Part shown: in pieces, positions 57,731 to 64,000 of the stretch
How the letters are laid out: each line of letters starts with the position of its first letter
Numbering within the stretch: position 1 is the first letter of the stretch
NCBI RefSeq assembly: GCF_002374855.1
Contig: NZ_NWVC01000002.1
Coordinates: 496,001-560,000, forward strand
DNA length: 64,000 bases
Direction of reading: 5' to 3'
Source of the DNA: Sphingomonas adhaesiva
Lineage (GTDB): Bacteria > Pseudomonadota > Alphaproteobacteria > Sphingomonadales > Sphingomonadaceae
The notes under the pieces: model-generated
The model's database searches: none
Seen by the model: the letters and a program-made list of their open reading frames with translations, nothing else
Told to the model about the DNA's origin: nothing
Translations under genes and position numbers: made by a program

Positions 57731-58423
57731 ATGAACCCCAACGGCATCGTCTGGTCGGTCGCGATATGGCTGATCCCGCTCATCATCGCGATCGTGTTTC
57801 ATGAGGTGAGCCACGGGCTGGCCGCGCGCGCGCTGGGCGATCGCACCGCGGAGCGGCTGAACCGGCTGTCGTTCAACCCGCTGCGCCATGTCGACCCGAT
57901 CGGTACGGTCGCGCTGCCGCTGATGCTGGCGATCGCCAAGGCGCCGGTGTTCGGCTGGGCGCGCCCCGTGCCGGTCGATACGCGCCATTTGCGCGATCCG
58001 CGCCGCGCGATGATGCTGGTGGCGCTGGCCGGGCCGGCGATGAACCTGGCGCTGGCGCTGGTCGGTGCGATCCTGCTGGGGCTGTTCGCGCAGTCGATCG
58101 AGACCGCGGCGGAAGGCAGCGTGGCAGCGTTCGTCGCGTCGAACCTGGTCAACTTCCTGCTCATCAACGTCTTCCTGGCGGTGTTCAACATGATCCCGCT
58201 GCCGCCGTTCGACGGCGGGCACGTCGTCGCCGGGCTGCTGCCGGAGCGGCTGGCGCTGAAATGGGACGGGCTGGCGCGGTTCGGCTTCCCGCTGCTCATC
58301 ATCCTGCTGCTGGTGCTGCCCGCGCTGGTGCCGCAGGCGAACATCGTCCAGCGGCTGGTCGCGCCGCCGGCGCAGGCGCTGACGAACCTGTATTTGTCGC
58401 TCGCCACCACGATCGGGGGGTGA
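57731..58423 (+). CDS. Site-2 protease family (M50) membrane metalloprotease
   Basis: 230 residues with several membrane helices. The zinc site is FHEVSHGLAARAL (HExxH near residue 24), and the second metal ligand is in FNMIPLPPFDGGHVVAG (about 156-172). The lack of a PDZ domain points to the compact FtsH/RseP-unrelated M50B type. It likely cuts membrane proteins within the bilayer. It ends 4 bases before truB. Confidence 0.93.
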   Translation: MNPNGIVWSVAIWLIPLIIAIVFHEVSHGLAARALGDRTAERLNRLSFNPLRHVDPIGTVALPLMLAIAKAPVFGWARPVPVDTRHLRDPRRAMMLVALAGPAMNLALALVGAILLGLFAQSIETAAEGSVAAFVASNLVNFLLINVFLAVFNMIPLPPFDGGHVVAGLLPERLALKWDGLARFGFPLLIILLLVLPALVPQANIVQRLVAPPAQALTNLYLSLATTIGG

Positions 58424-58427
58424 GGCG

Positions 58428-59513
58428 ATGCACGGCTGGCTGATCCTCGACAAGCCGCTGGGGCTTGGGTCGACGCAAGGCGTGTCGGCGGTCAAGCGCG
58501 CGCTGCGCACCGGCGGCTATGGCAAGGCGAAGGTGGGGCATGGCGGGACGCTGGACCCGCTGGCCACCGGCGTGCTGCCGATCGCGATCGGCGAGGCGAC
58601 CAAGCTGGCCGGGCGGATGCTCGACAGCGACAAGGTGTACGATTTCACGATCCGCTTCGGCGAGCAGACCGACACGCTCGACGCCGAGGGCACGGTGATC
58701 GCGACGAGCGAGGTGCGCCCCACCGCCGCCGCGCTGGACGCGGTGCTGCCGCGCTTCACCGGCCCGATCGCGCAGATGCCGCCCGCCTATTCGGCGCTGA
58801 AGGTCGACGGCCAGCGCGCCTATGACCTGGCGCGCGCGGGCGAGGAGGTGGTGCTGGCGAAGCGCAACGTGACGGTGCATGGGCTGCGGATACGTCATCC
58901 CAGCGAAGGCTGGGATCTTTCCGTGGAGAACGCTGGCCCATCCCCACGAGACCCCAGCTTTCGCTGGGGTGACGGCGTATCGTGGGAGGAGGATCGTCCG
59001 GCGCAGCCGGGGGGTGGAGGGGTGGAAGCCGCGAACGTGCCGCATCCGCCCCTCCACCACCAGCCTACGGCTGGCGGTCCCCCTCCCCAAGCGGAGCTTG
59101 GGGAAGAACTGGATTGCGTCGCCCTTACCGCGCATGTGTCCAAGGGGACGTACATTCGCAGCCTGGCGCGCGACATCGCCCTGGCCCTTGGCACGGTGGG
59201 GCACGTCACCTATCTCAGGCGGACGAAGGCGGGTCCGTTCGCGCTTGCCGATGCGATTACGCTGGACAAACTGGACGAAATCGCTAAGGCGCGCAGCCTT
59301 GAACAGAAACTCCTGCCGTTGAGTGCGGGGCTGGACGACATCCCGGCTCTATCGCTCACCCCCGATCAGGCAGGGGCGCTCCGCCAGGGGCGCGTGCTGG
59401 TCGGGATCGCCGCCGATGACGGTCAGGCCTTCGCCATGCTGGGGGACATACCCGTCGCGCTGGTGGAGGTGGAGGACGGCAACGTCCGCGTCACCCGTGG
59501 CTTCAACCTGTAA
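58428..59513 (+). CDS. truB: tRNA pseudouridine(55) synthase, with two in-frame repeats inside
   Basis: 361 residues. The catalytic Asp is Asp43 in GHGGTLDPLATGVLPIAIG. The other TruB blocks are present: DKVYDFTIRFGEQTDTLDAE, PPAYSALKVDGQRAYDLARA and HVSKGTYIRSLARDIALALG. Residues 156-228 are an extra block, encoded by a family 1 repeat (58894-58973) and a family 2 palindrome (58985-59107), joining VHGLRI to LDCVALTAHVSKG, where other TruB proteins have only a short loop. It makes pseudouridine 55 in the T-loop of tRNAs. The frame stays open, so function is probably kept. Confidence 0.96.
   Translation: MHGWLILDKPLGLGSTQGVSAVKRALRTGGYGKAKVGHGGTLDPLATGVLPIAIGEATKLAGRMLDSDKVYDFTIRFGEQTDTLDAEGTVIATSEVRPTAAALDAVLPRFTGPIAQMPPAYSALKVDGQRAYDLARAGEEVVLAKRNVTVHGLRIRHPSEGWDLSVENAGPSPRDPSFRWGDGVSWEEDRPAQPGGGGVEAANVPHPPLHHQPTAGGPPPQAELGEELDCVALTAHVSKGTYIRSLARDIALALGTVGHVTYLRRTKAGPFALADAITLDKLDEIAKARSLEQKLLPLSAGLDDIPALSLTPDQAGALRQGRVLVGIAADDGQAFAMLGDIPVALVEVEDGNVRVTRGFNL
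58894..58973. repeat. Family 1 repeat inside truB
   Basis: GTCATCCCAGCGAAGGCTGG begins the first hairpin and GACCCCAGCTTTCGCTGGGG then TGAC ends the second, matching the intergenic copies. It is translated as RHPSEGWDLS...PSFRWGDG within TruB. Confidence 0.88.
58985..59107. repeat. Family 2 palindrome inside truB, next to the family 1 copy
   Basis: The left half (GGCGCAGCCGGGGGGTGGAG) and right half (CTCCACCACCAGCCTACGGC) form an imperfect palindrome, closely like the glyS element 7584-7721 (CTCCACCACCAGCCTGCGGC on its complement). It is translated as a Gly/Pro/Ala-rich insert (PGGGG...PPLHHQPTAGGPPP), almost the same words as in GlyS. Confidence 0.85.
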
Positions 59514-59536
59514 CGATGTCGATCTAGGGAATATGA

Positions 59537-59806
59537 ATGTCGATCACTGCTGAACGCCGCCAGGACGTCATCAAGGACAATGCCCGCGCCGAAGGCGATA
59601 CCGGGTCGGTCGAGGTCCAGGTCGCGATCCTGACGGAGCGGATCAAGAACCTGACCGAGCATTTCAAGGGCCATGCGAAGGACAACCATTCGCGCCGCGG
59701 CCTGCTGATGATGGTCAACAAGCGTCGTTCGCTGCTCGACTATCTCCGCAAGAAGGACGGGGACCGCTACCTCGCCCTCATCGCGAAGCTGGGTCTTCGC
59801 AAGTAA
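59537..59806 (+). CDS. rpsO: Ribosomal protein uS15
   Basis: 89 residues, standard length. Conserved blocks: [40 protein letters not shown] and [20 protein letters not shown]. It binds 16S rRNA early in 30S assembly. TAGGGA precedes the ATG. It is followed by a terminator and then pnp, the usual order. Confidence 0.98.
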   Translation: MSITAERRQDVIKDNARAEGDTGSVEVQVAILTERIKNLTEHFKGHAKDNHSRRGLLMMVNKRRSLLDYLRKKDGDRYLALIAKLGLRK

Positions 59807-59810
59807 TTCG

Positions 59811-59838
59811 GAAGGGCGCCCTCGCGGCGCCCTTCTCG
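59811..59838 (+). terminator. Terminator between rpsO and pnp
   Basis: A perfect 10-bp stem, GAAGGGCGCC (59811-59820) with GGCGCCCTTC (59826-59835), and a 5-base loop, followed by TCGT with few T residues. It may be partial, allowing pnp readthrough. Confidence 0.7.
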
Positions 59839-59892
59839 TATCCGCCCTCCGGCAATTCGGCCAAGCGGGCGGCGGCGGAACACTCCGCCACA

Positions 59893-59944
59893 CGAACGGG
59901 ACCTGCCCGTTCGAACACAGGCCCCGGCGACATAGGGTCGCCGG
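59893..59944 (+). promoter_or_regulatory. Two hairpins in the pnp leader
   Basis: CGAACGGG/CCCGTTCG (59893-59913) and CCGGCGAC/GTCGCCGG (59924-59944) are perfect 8-bp stems just before the pnp ribosome site. In E. coli the pnp leader is cut by RNase III and then used by PNPase to repress itself; the position is similar, the mechanism here is inferred. Confidence 0.5.
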
Positions 59945-59959
59945 TGTGAAGGAAAACAG

Positions 59960-62287
59960 ATGTTCGATACCAAGAAGGTGCAGATCGAGTGGGGCGGAAA
60001 GACCCTCACTCTCGAAACGGGCCGCGTGGCCCGTCAGGCCGATGGCGCGGTGATCGCGACGCTCGGCGAAACGGTGGTGCTGTGCGCGGTGACCGCCGCC
60101 AAGAAGGTGAAGGAAGGGCAGGACTTCTTCCCGCTCACCGTCCACTATCAGGAAAAGTTCTCGGCCAGCGGCCGTATCCCCGGCGGCTTCTTCAAGCGTG
60201 AGCGCGGCGCGACCGAGCGCGAGACGCTGATCAGCCGCCTGATCGACCGTCCGGTGCGCCCGCTGTTCCCGGAAGGCTTCTACAACGAGATCAACTGCAT
60301 CGCGCAGGTGCTGTCGTATGACGGCGAGAACGAGCCGGACATCGTCGCGCTGGTCGCGGCGTCGGCGGCGCTGACGATCTCGGGCGTGCCGTTCATGGGC
60401 CCGATCGGCGCGGCGCGCGTCGGCTACAAGGATGGCGACTACATCCTGAACCCGACCGATGCCGAGGCGGTCGAGGGCGACCTGGACCTGGTCGTCGCCG
60501 CCACGCATGACGCGGTGATGATGGTCGAATCCGAAGCCAAGGAGCTGTCGGAAGAGGTCATGCTGGGCGCGGTGATGTTCGCGCACAAGGCGTCGCAGCA
60601 GGTGATCGACGCGATCATCGACCTGGCCGAGCAGGCCGCGAAGGATCCTTGGGACCTGCCCGCGGGCGACGACCAAAAGGCGGTCAAGGCCGAGCTGAAG
60701 AAGCTGATCGGCAAGGACATCACCGCCGCCTACAAGCTGACCGACAAGCAGGCGCGCCAGACCGCGCTGGCGGCGGCCCGTTCCAAGGCGAAGGACGCGA
60801 TGGCGGACCGCACGCCGCAGGAACAGCTGGTCGCGGCCAAGCTGGTCAAGAAGCTGGAGGCGGACATCGTCCGCACCGCGATCCTGAAGGACGGCCGCCG
60901 CATCGACGGGCGTTCGACCACGCAGATCCGCCCGATCGAATCGGAAGTCCACTTCCTGCCGCGCGCGCACGGTTCGGCGTTGTTCACCCGCGGCGAGACG
61001 CAGACGATCGCGACCACCACGCTGGGCACCCGCGATGCGGAGCAGATGATCGACGGACTGAACGGCCTGTCGTACCAGCATTTCATGCTGCACTATAACT
61101 TCCCGCCCTATTCGGTCGGCGAAGTGGGCCGCTTCGGCGCGCCGGGACGCCGCGAGATCGGCCATGGCAAGCTGGCGTGGCGCGCGCTGCACCCGGTGCT
61201 GCCGACCAAGGAGGAGTTCCCGTACACGATCCGCGTGACGTCGGACATCACCGAGTCGAACGGCTCGTCGTCGATGGCCACCGTCTGCGGCGGGTCGCTG
61301 GCGCTGATGGACGCGGGCGTGCCGATCAAGCGCCCGGTGTCGGGCATCGCGATGGGCCTGATCCTAGAGGGCAAGGATTTCGCGGTCCTGTCCGACATCC
61401 TGGGTGACGAGGATCACCTGGGCGACATGGACTTCAAGGTGGCCGGCACGTCGGAGGGCATCACCAGCCTTCAGATGGACATCAAGATCGCCGGTATCAC
61501 CGAGGAGATCATGAAGGTCGCGCTGAGCCAGGCCAAGGAAGGCCGCGCGCACATCCTGGGCGAAATGGCCAAGGCGCTGTCGAGCACGCGCACCGAACTG
61601 TCGGCGCACGCGCCGCGGATCGAGACGATGCAGATCGACAAGTCGAAGATCCGCGACGTCATCGGCACCGGCGGCAAGGTGATCCGCGAGATCGTCGCGC
61701 AGACCGGCGCCAAGGTCGACATCGACGACGAGGGCGTCATCAAGATCAGCTCGTCGGACGGCGCGCAGATCGAGGCGGCGATGAACTGGATCAAGGGCAT
61801 CGTCGAAGAGGCCGAGGTCGGCAAGATCTACACCGGCAAGGTCGTCAACATCGTCGACTTCGGTGCGTTCGTGAACTTCATGGGCGGCAAGGACGGTCTG
61901 GTCCACGTTTCCGAAATGAAGAACGAGCGCGTCGAGAAGCCGGGCGACGTCGTGTCCGAGGGGCAGGAGGTCAAGGTCAAGGTGCTGGAGATCGACCCGC
62001 GCGGCAAGGTTCGCCTGTCGATGCGCGTCGTCGACCAGGAAACCGGCGCCGAGCTGGAAGACACCCGCCCGGCGCGCGAGCCGCGCGGCGAGCGCAGCGA
62101 CCGCGGCCCGCGCCGCGAAGGGCGCGGCGACCGTGACGGCGGCGGCCGTGGCGGCGAGCGCGGCGGCGATCGCGGCGGCGATCGCGGCCCCCGCCGCGAA
62201 GGCCGCGGCCCGCGCCGCGAAGGCGGCAAGGACGAGGGCGACGCCCCGGCCTTCGCCCCGGCGTTCCTGACCGGCGATCGCGACTGA
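59960..62287 (+). CDS. pnp: Polyribonucleotide nucleotidyltransferase (PNPase)
   Basis: 775 residues. Two RNase PH domains ([20 protein letters not shown] in the first; [12 protein letters not shown] and [20 protein letters not shown] in the second), a KH domain ([20 protein letters not shown], about 570) and an S1 domain ([20 protein letters not shown], about 625-695). The tail (about 705-765) is an Arg/Gly repeat region with [24 protein letters not shown] units. It degrades RNA 3'-5' using phosphate and joins RNA degradosomes. GAAGG precedes the ATG. Confidence 0.98.
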   Translation: MFDTKKVQIEWGGKTLTLETGRVARQADGAVIATLGETVVLCAVTAAKKVKEGQDFFPLTVHYQEKFSASGRIPGGFFKRERGATERETLISRLIDRPVRPLFPEGFYNEINCIAQVLSYDGENEPDIVALVAASAALTISGVPFMGPIGAARVGYKDGDYILNPTDAEAVEGDLDLVVAATHDAVMMVESEAKELSEEVMLGAVMFAHKASQQVIDAIIDLAEQAAKDPWDLPAGDDQKAVKAELKKLIGKDITAAYKLTDKQARQTALAAARSKAKDAMADRTPQEQLVAAKLVKKLEADIVRTAILKDGRRIDGRSTTQIRPIESEVHFLPRAHGSALFTRGETQTIATTTLGTRDAEQMIDGLNGLSYQHFMLHYNFPPYSVGEVGRFGAPGRREIGHGKLAWRALHPVLPTKEEFPYTIRVTSDITESNGSSSMATVCGGSLALMDAGVPIKRPVSGIAMGLILEGKDFAVLSDILGDEDHLGDMDFKVAGTSEGITSLQMDIKIAGITEEIMKVALSQAKEGRAHILGEMAKALSSTRTELSAHAPRIETMQIDKSKIRDVIGTGGKVIREIVAQTGAKVDIDDEGVIKISSSDGAQIEAAMNWIKGIVEEAEVGKIYTGKVVNIVDFGAFVNFMGGKDGLVHVSEMKNERVEKPGDVVSEGQEVKVKVLEIDPRGKVRLSMRVVDQETGAELEDTRPAREPRGERSDRGPRREGRGDRDGGGRGGERGGDRGGDRGPRREGRGPRREGGKDEGDAPAFAPAFLTGDRD

Positions 62288-62318
62288 CAGCGATCGGTCC
62301 GCAAGGACTGAAAAGGAA

Positions 62319-62351
62319 AAGGCCCCGGCAGCGATGCCGGGGCCTTTTTCG
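62319..62351 (+). terminator. Rho-independent terminator after pnp
   Basis: A 10-bp stem, GGCCCCGGCA (62321-62330) with TGCCGGGGCC (62335-62344), a 4-base loop, then TTTTT. Confidence 0.92.
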
Positions 62352-62381
62352 TGGCGAACCGCGCGCCGCCGAACGACGCGA

Positions 62382-62834
62382 TCAGTCGAACTGGTTGAGC
62401 GAGGTGTCCAAGGCATCGGTCCCCACACGCTGGATCGCCAGGGTAAGCAATTGCGCGATGATGACGCCGATGATGACCGCGATCAGCATCCACGCCTCGA
62501 CATAGGCCAGCAGCGCGATCGCCAGCACCGCCACGATCGCCTGCGCCACCCCGACCCGCGGCAATCCGACCCGCGCGGTGCTGAACACGGAACGCTCGCG
62601 CGGATGCGCCGCCTCGCCCGCCAGCCGGTCGAACAGCGACCGCAGCGGTCCCGCCGACAGATGCGCGCTCATCGCGCTCGCCTTCTGCTCGTCGCTGCCG
62701 TCGCGCGACAGGATCGGGGCCAGCGCGCGCTGCTGGGAGCGTGCGAACTCCTGGATCGTGTCCAGATGCCGGTCGATCGCCGCCGCCTCCGCGCCGAACC
62801 CGGCCATGCTCAACATCTGCTTCAACACCGCCAT
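62382..62834 (-). CDS. Small two-helix membrane protein, function unknown
   Basis: 150 residues from ATG 62834 (GGGGAGATGG upstream). The N-terminal half is soluble and helical (MAVLKQMLSMAGFGAEAAAI, then HLDTIQEFARSQQRALAPIL). It ends with two adjacent membrane helices (AQAIVAVLAIALLAYVEAWM and LIAVIIGVIIAQLLTLAI). Not recognised. It converges with pnp across the terminator. Confidence 0.75.
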   Translation of the reverse strand: MAVLKQMLSMAGFGAEAAAIDRHLDTIQEFARSQQRALAPILSRDGSDEQKASAMSAHLSAGPLRSLFDRLAGEAAHPRERSVFSTARVGLPRVGVAQAIVAVLAIALLAYVEAWMLIAVIIGVIIAQLLTLAIQRVGTDALDTSLNQFD

Positions 62835-62911
62835 GATCCATCTCCCCGTCGATGCCGATGACCGTACAGGGCGATGGAGCAGGCGGCCTCCCTCAATCGG
62901 GTGAGGCGCGG

Positions 62912-63682
62912 TCAGTCGCGATAGCTGGGGTCGATCCGGTCGAGCTTGCGCAGCAGCGCGGGCCACGCCAGCTTCTGTGCCAGCATCCCCATCCCCTTCG
63001 GGTTGGACTGGCCGGCCACCTTGTCCTCAACCCCCTGCGGCGGGTTGTTGAGATGCTCGCGCCCGGCGGACAGCATCAGCACCTGCGCCTCGCACGCCCG
63101 CTCCAGGAAATAGAGCCGCAGGAAGCAGGACGCGACGGTATCGCCGACCGCGAGCGTGCCGTGGTTGCGCAGGATCATCACGCTCTTGTCGCCGATGTCC
63201 TGCACCAGCCGCTCGCGTTCCTCCAGGTCGGTCGCGATGCCTTCGTAATCGTGATAGGCGACGTCATGCCCCGCGATCATCGCGGTCTGGGTATGCGGCA
63301 GCAGCCCGAATTCCATCGCGCTCACCGCCTGCCCGTGGGGCGTGTGGAGGTGCATGACCGCATGGGCATCGTCGCGCGCCATGTGGATCGCCGAATGGAT
63401 CGTGAAGCCGGCCGGATTGACCGGGTGAGTCGACGGGCCGACCGGATTGCCCTCGACGTCGATCTTGACCAGCGAGGAGGCGGTGATCTCCTCGAACATC
63501 ATGTCATAGGGGTTGATGAGGAAATGGTGTTCCGGCCCCGGCACGCGCGCCGACAGGTGCGTGAAGATCAGATCGTCCCAGCCGTACAGCGCCACCAGCC
63601 GGTAGGCGGCGGCCAGATCGACGCGCGCCTCCCACTCGCCGGGTGCGTATCGGGACGTATCCACCTGAGCCAGCGTCGCCAT
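62912..63682 (-). CDS. Class II aldolase/adducin family protein
   Basis: 256 residues from ATG 63682 with GAGGAGAG upstream; the longer ORF into 63982 is not family-like. The class II aldolase fold shows LYGWDDLIFTHLSARVPGPE, HSAIHMARDDAHAVMHLHTP (the H-x-H zinc ligands) and ILRNHGTLAVGDTVASCF (a further zinc His). Adducin-like members of this class include aldolases, epimerases and decarboxylases; the substrate is not predictable. Confidence 0.9.
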   Translation of the reverse strand: MATLAQVDTSRYAPGEWEARVDLAAAYRLVALYGWDDLIFTHLSARVPGPEHHFLINPYDMMFEEITASSLVKIDVEGNPVGPSTHPVNPAGFTIHSAIHMARDDAHAVMHLHTPHGQAVSAMEFGLLPHTQTAMIAGHDVAYHDYEGIATDLEERERLVQDIGDKSVMILRNHGTLAVGDTVASCFLRLYFLERACEAQVLMLSAGREHLNNPPQGVEDKVAGQSNPKGMGMLAQKLAWPALLRKLDRIDPSYRD

Positions 63683-63795
63683 CACCACTCTCCTCGTCGC
63701 GTTTCGTTTGGCAACGGAATATCGGATCGCGCGGCCGCTGGCCACCCCCTGCCCCACCCCGCGCCCAACCCCACCCCGGGCGTCGCGCCGTCGGA

Positions 63796-64000
63796 TCAGC
63801 GGCGATGCTTGCCCGGACGGCGGCGCGTGGCGGGGACGGCGCCGGTAGCGGGCGCGGCGGCGCTCCAGTCGCGCTCGCGATACCATTTGGTGACGATATA
63901 CTTGCTGCCGCGCGTCACCGGGCGCCCGGCGTGGAGCGTGTGGCGGTTCGCCCGCCCGTCGGCGCCGATGTTGTTCCAGCACAGGATCGTCCCCTGCCGG
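63796..64000 (-). CDS. Prolyl-4-hydroxylase-like 2OG-Fe(II) oxygenase, C-terminal fragment
   Basis: Only the last 67 residues are inside the window; the start lies beyond 64000. The visible part reads GTILCWNNIGADGRANRHTL, then HAGRPVTRGSKYIVTKWYRE and RDW, the end of the P4H alpha-like catalytic domain (the second Fe-ligand His in TLHAGRPV and the 2OG-binding Lys in GSKYIV). A basic, Ala/Pro-rich tail ends the protein. It hydroxylates proline or a similar residue in other members. The 113 bases before it and after the aldolase-family start show no other feature. Confidence 0.85.
   Translation of the reverse strand, partial: RQGTILCWNNIGADGRANRHTLHAGRPVTRGSKYIVTKWYRERDWSAAAPATGAVPATRRRPGKHRR

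Overview
The window looks like chromosomal DNA from a sphingomonad alphaproteobacterium (Sphingomonas or a close relative). The coding DNA is very GC-rich, promoters resemble TTGACG-N17-TATATC, a tandem glycine riboswitch precedes the gcv genes, and GlyRS is split (glyQ/glyS) while ProRS is of the long archaeal/eukaryotic-like type. This placement rests on gene content and sequence style, not on a database search. Most of the window is core housekeeping DNA; I saw no rRNA gene, tRNA gene, CRISPR array, prophage or classical insertion sequence.

Layout. 1-1953: end of a Tad pilus cluster (tadB, tadC) and a small coiled-coil protein. 1954-2475: gene-free, holding two repeat elements. 2476-9954 (minus): DUF1254/DUF1214 pair, ppdK, glyS, glyQ. 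10033-11416: a phased TGACA operator array and a small XRE regulator with three small membrane proteins. 11460-16905: TraB/GumN lipoprotein, rplY-pth, a putative 2OG-Fe(II) oxygenase, a DEAD-box helicase, a TonB protein. 16954-19452 (minus): PhoX-like phosphatase. 19588-32710: rplJL and rpoBC, separated by about 3.2 kb carrying an esterase, a Pro-rich membrane protein and a PagL-like protein. 32757-36762: DUF389 protein, proS, EamA transporter. 36799-41946 (minus): glycine cleavage genes gcvT-gcvH-gcvPA-gcvPB behind a tandem glycine riboswitch. 42076-48491: MFS transporter, nitroreductase, thiolase, SDR dehydrogenase, thioesterase, sugar dehydrogenase-like lipoprotein. 48565-62351: the rimP-nusA-ylxR-infB-rbfA-truB-rpsO-pnp region, interrupted by a tautomerase, a GIY-YIG cassette, an AbrB/VapC toxin-antitoxin pair, tdk, a secreted protein and an M50 protease. 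62382-64000 (minus): small membrane protein, class II aldolase family protein and the end of a prolyl-4-hydroxylase-like protein.

The most striking feature is the density and placement of palindromic repeats. At least eleven copies of a two-hairpin element (about 75-118 bp, GTCAC-CCC...GGCATGAC type) and three copies of a second palindrome family sit between and inside genes. Two essential-type genes, glyS and truB, carry repeats inserted in frame and translated, recalling Rickettsia palindromic elements. A small GIY-YIG endonuclease gene in the nusA-infB operon is tightly bracketed by two directly repeated copies. glyS also holds a roughly 300-bp tract of low GC and foreign codon use that runs through a conserved motif. 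These observations come from the sequence; the mobility interpretation is inference.
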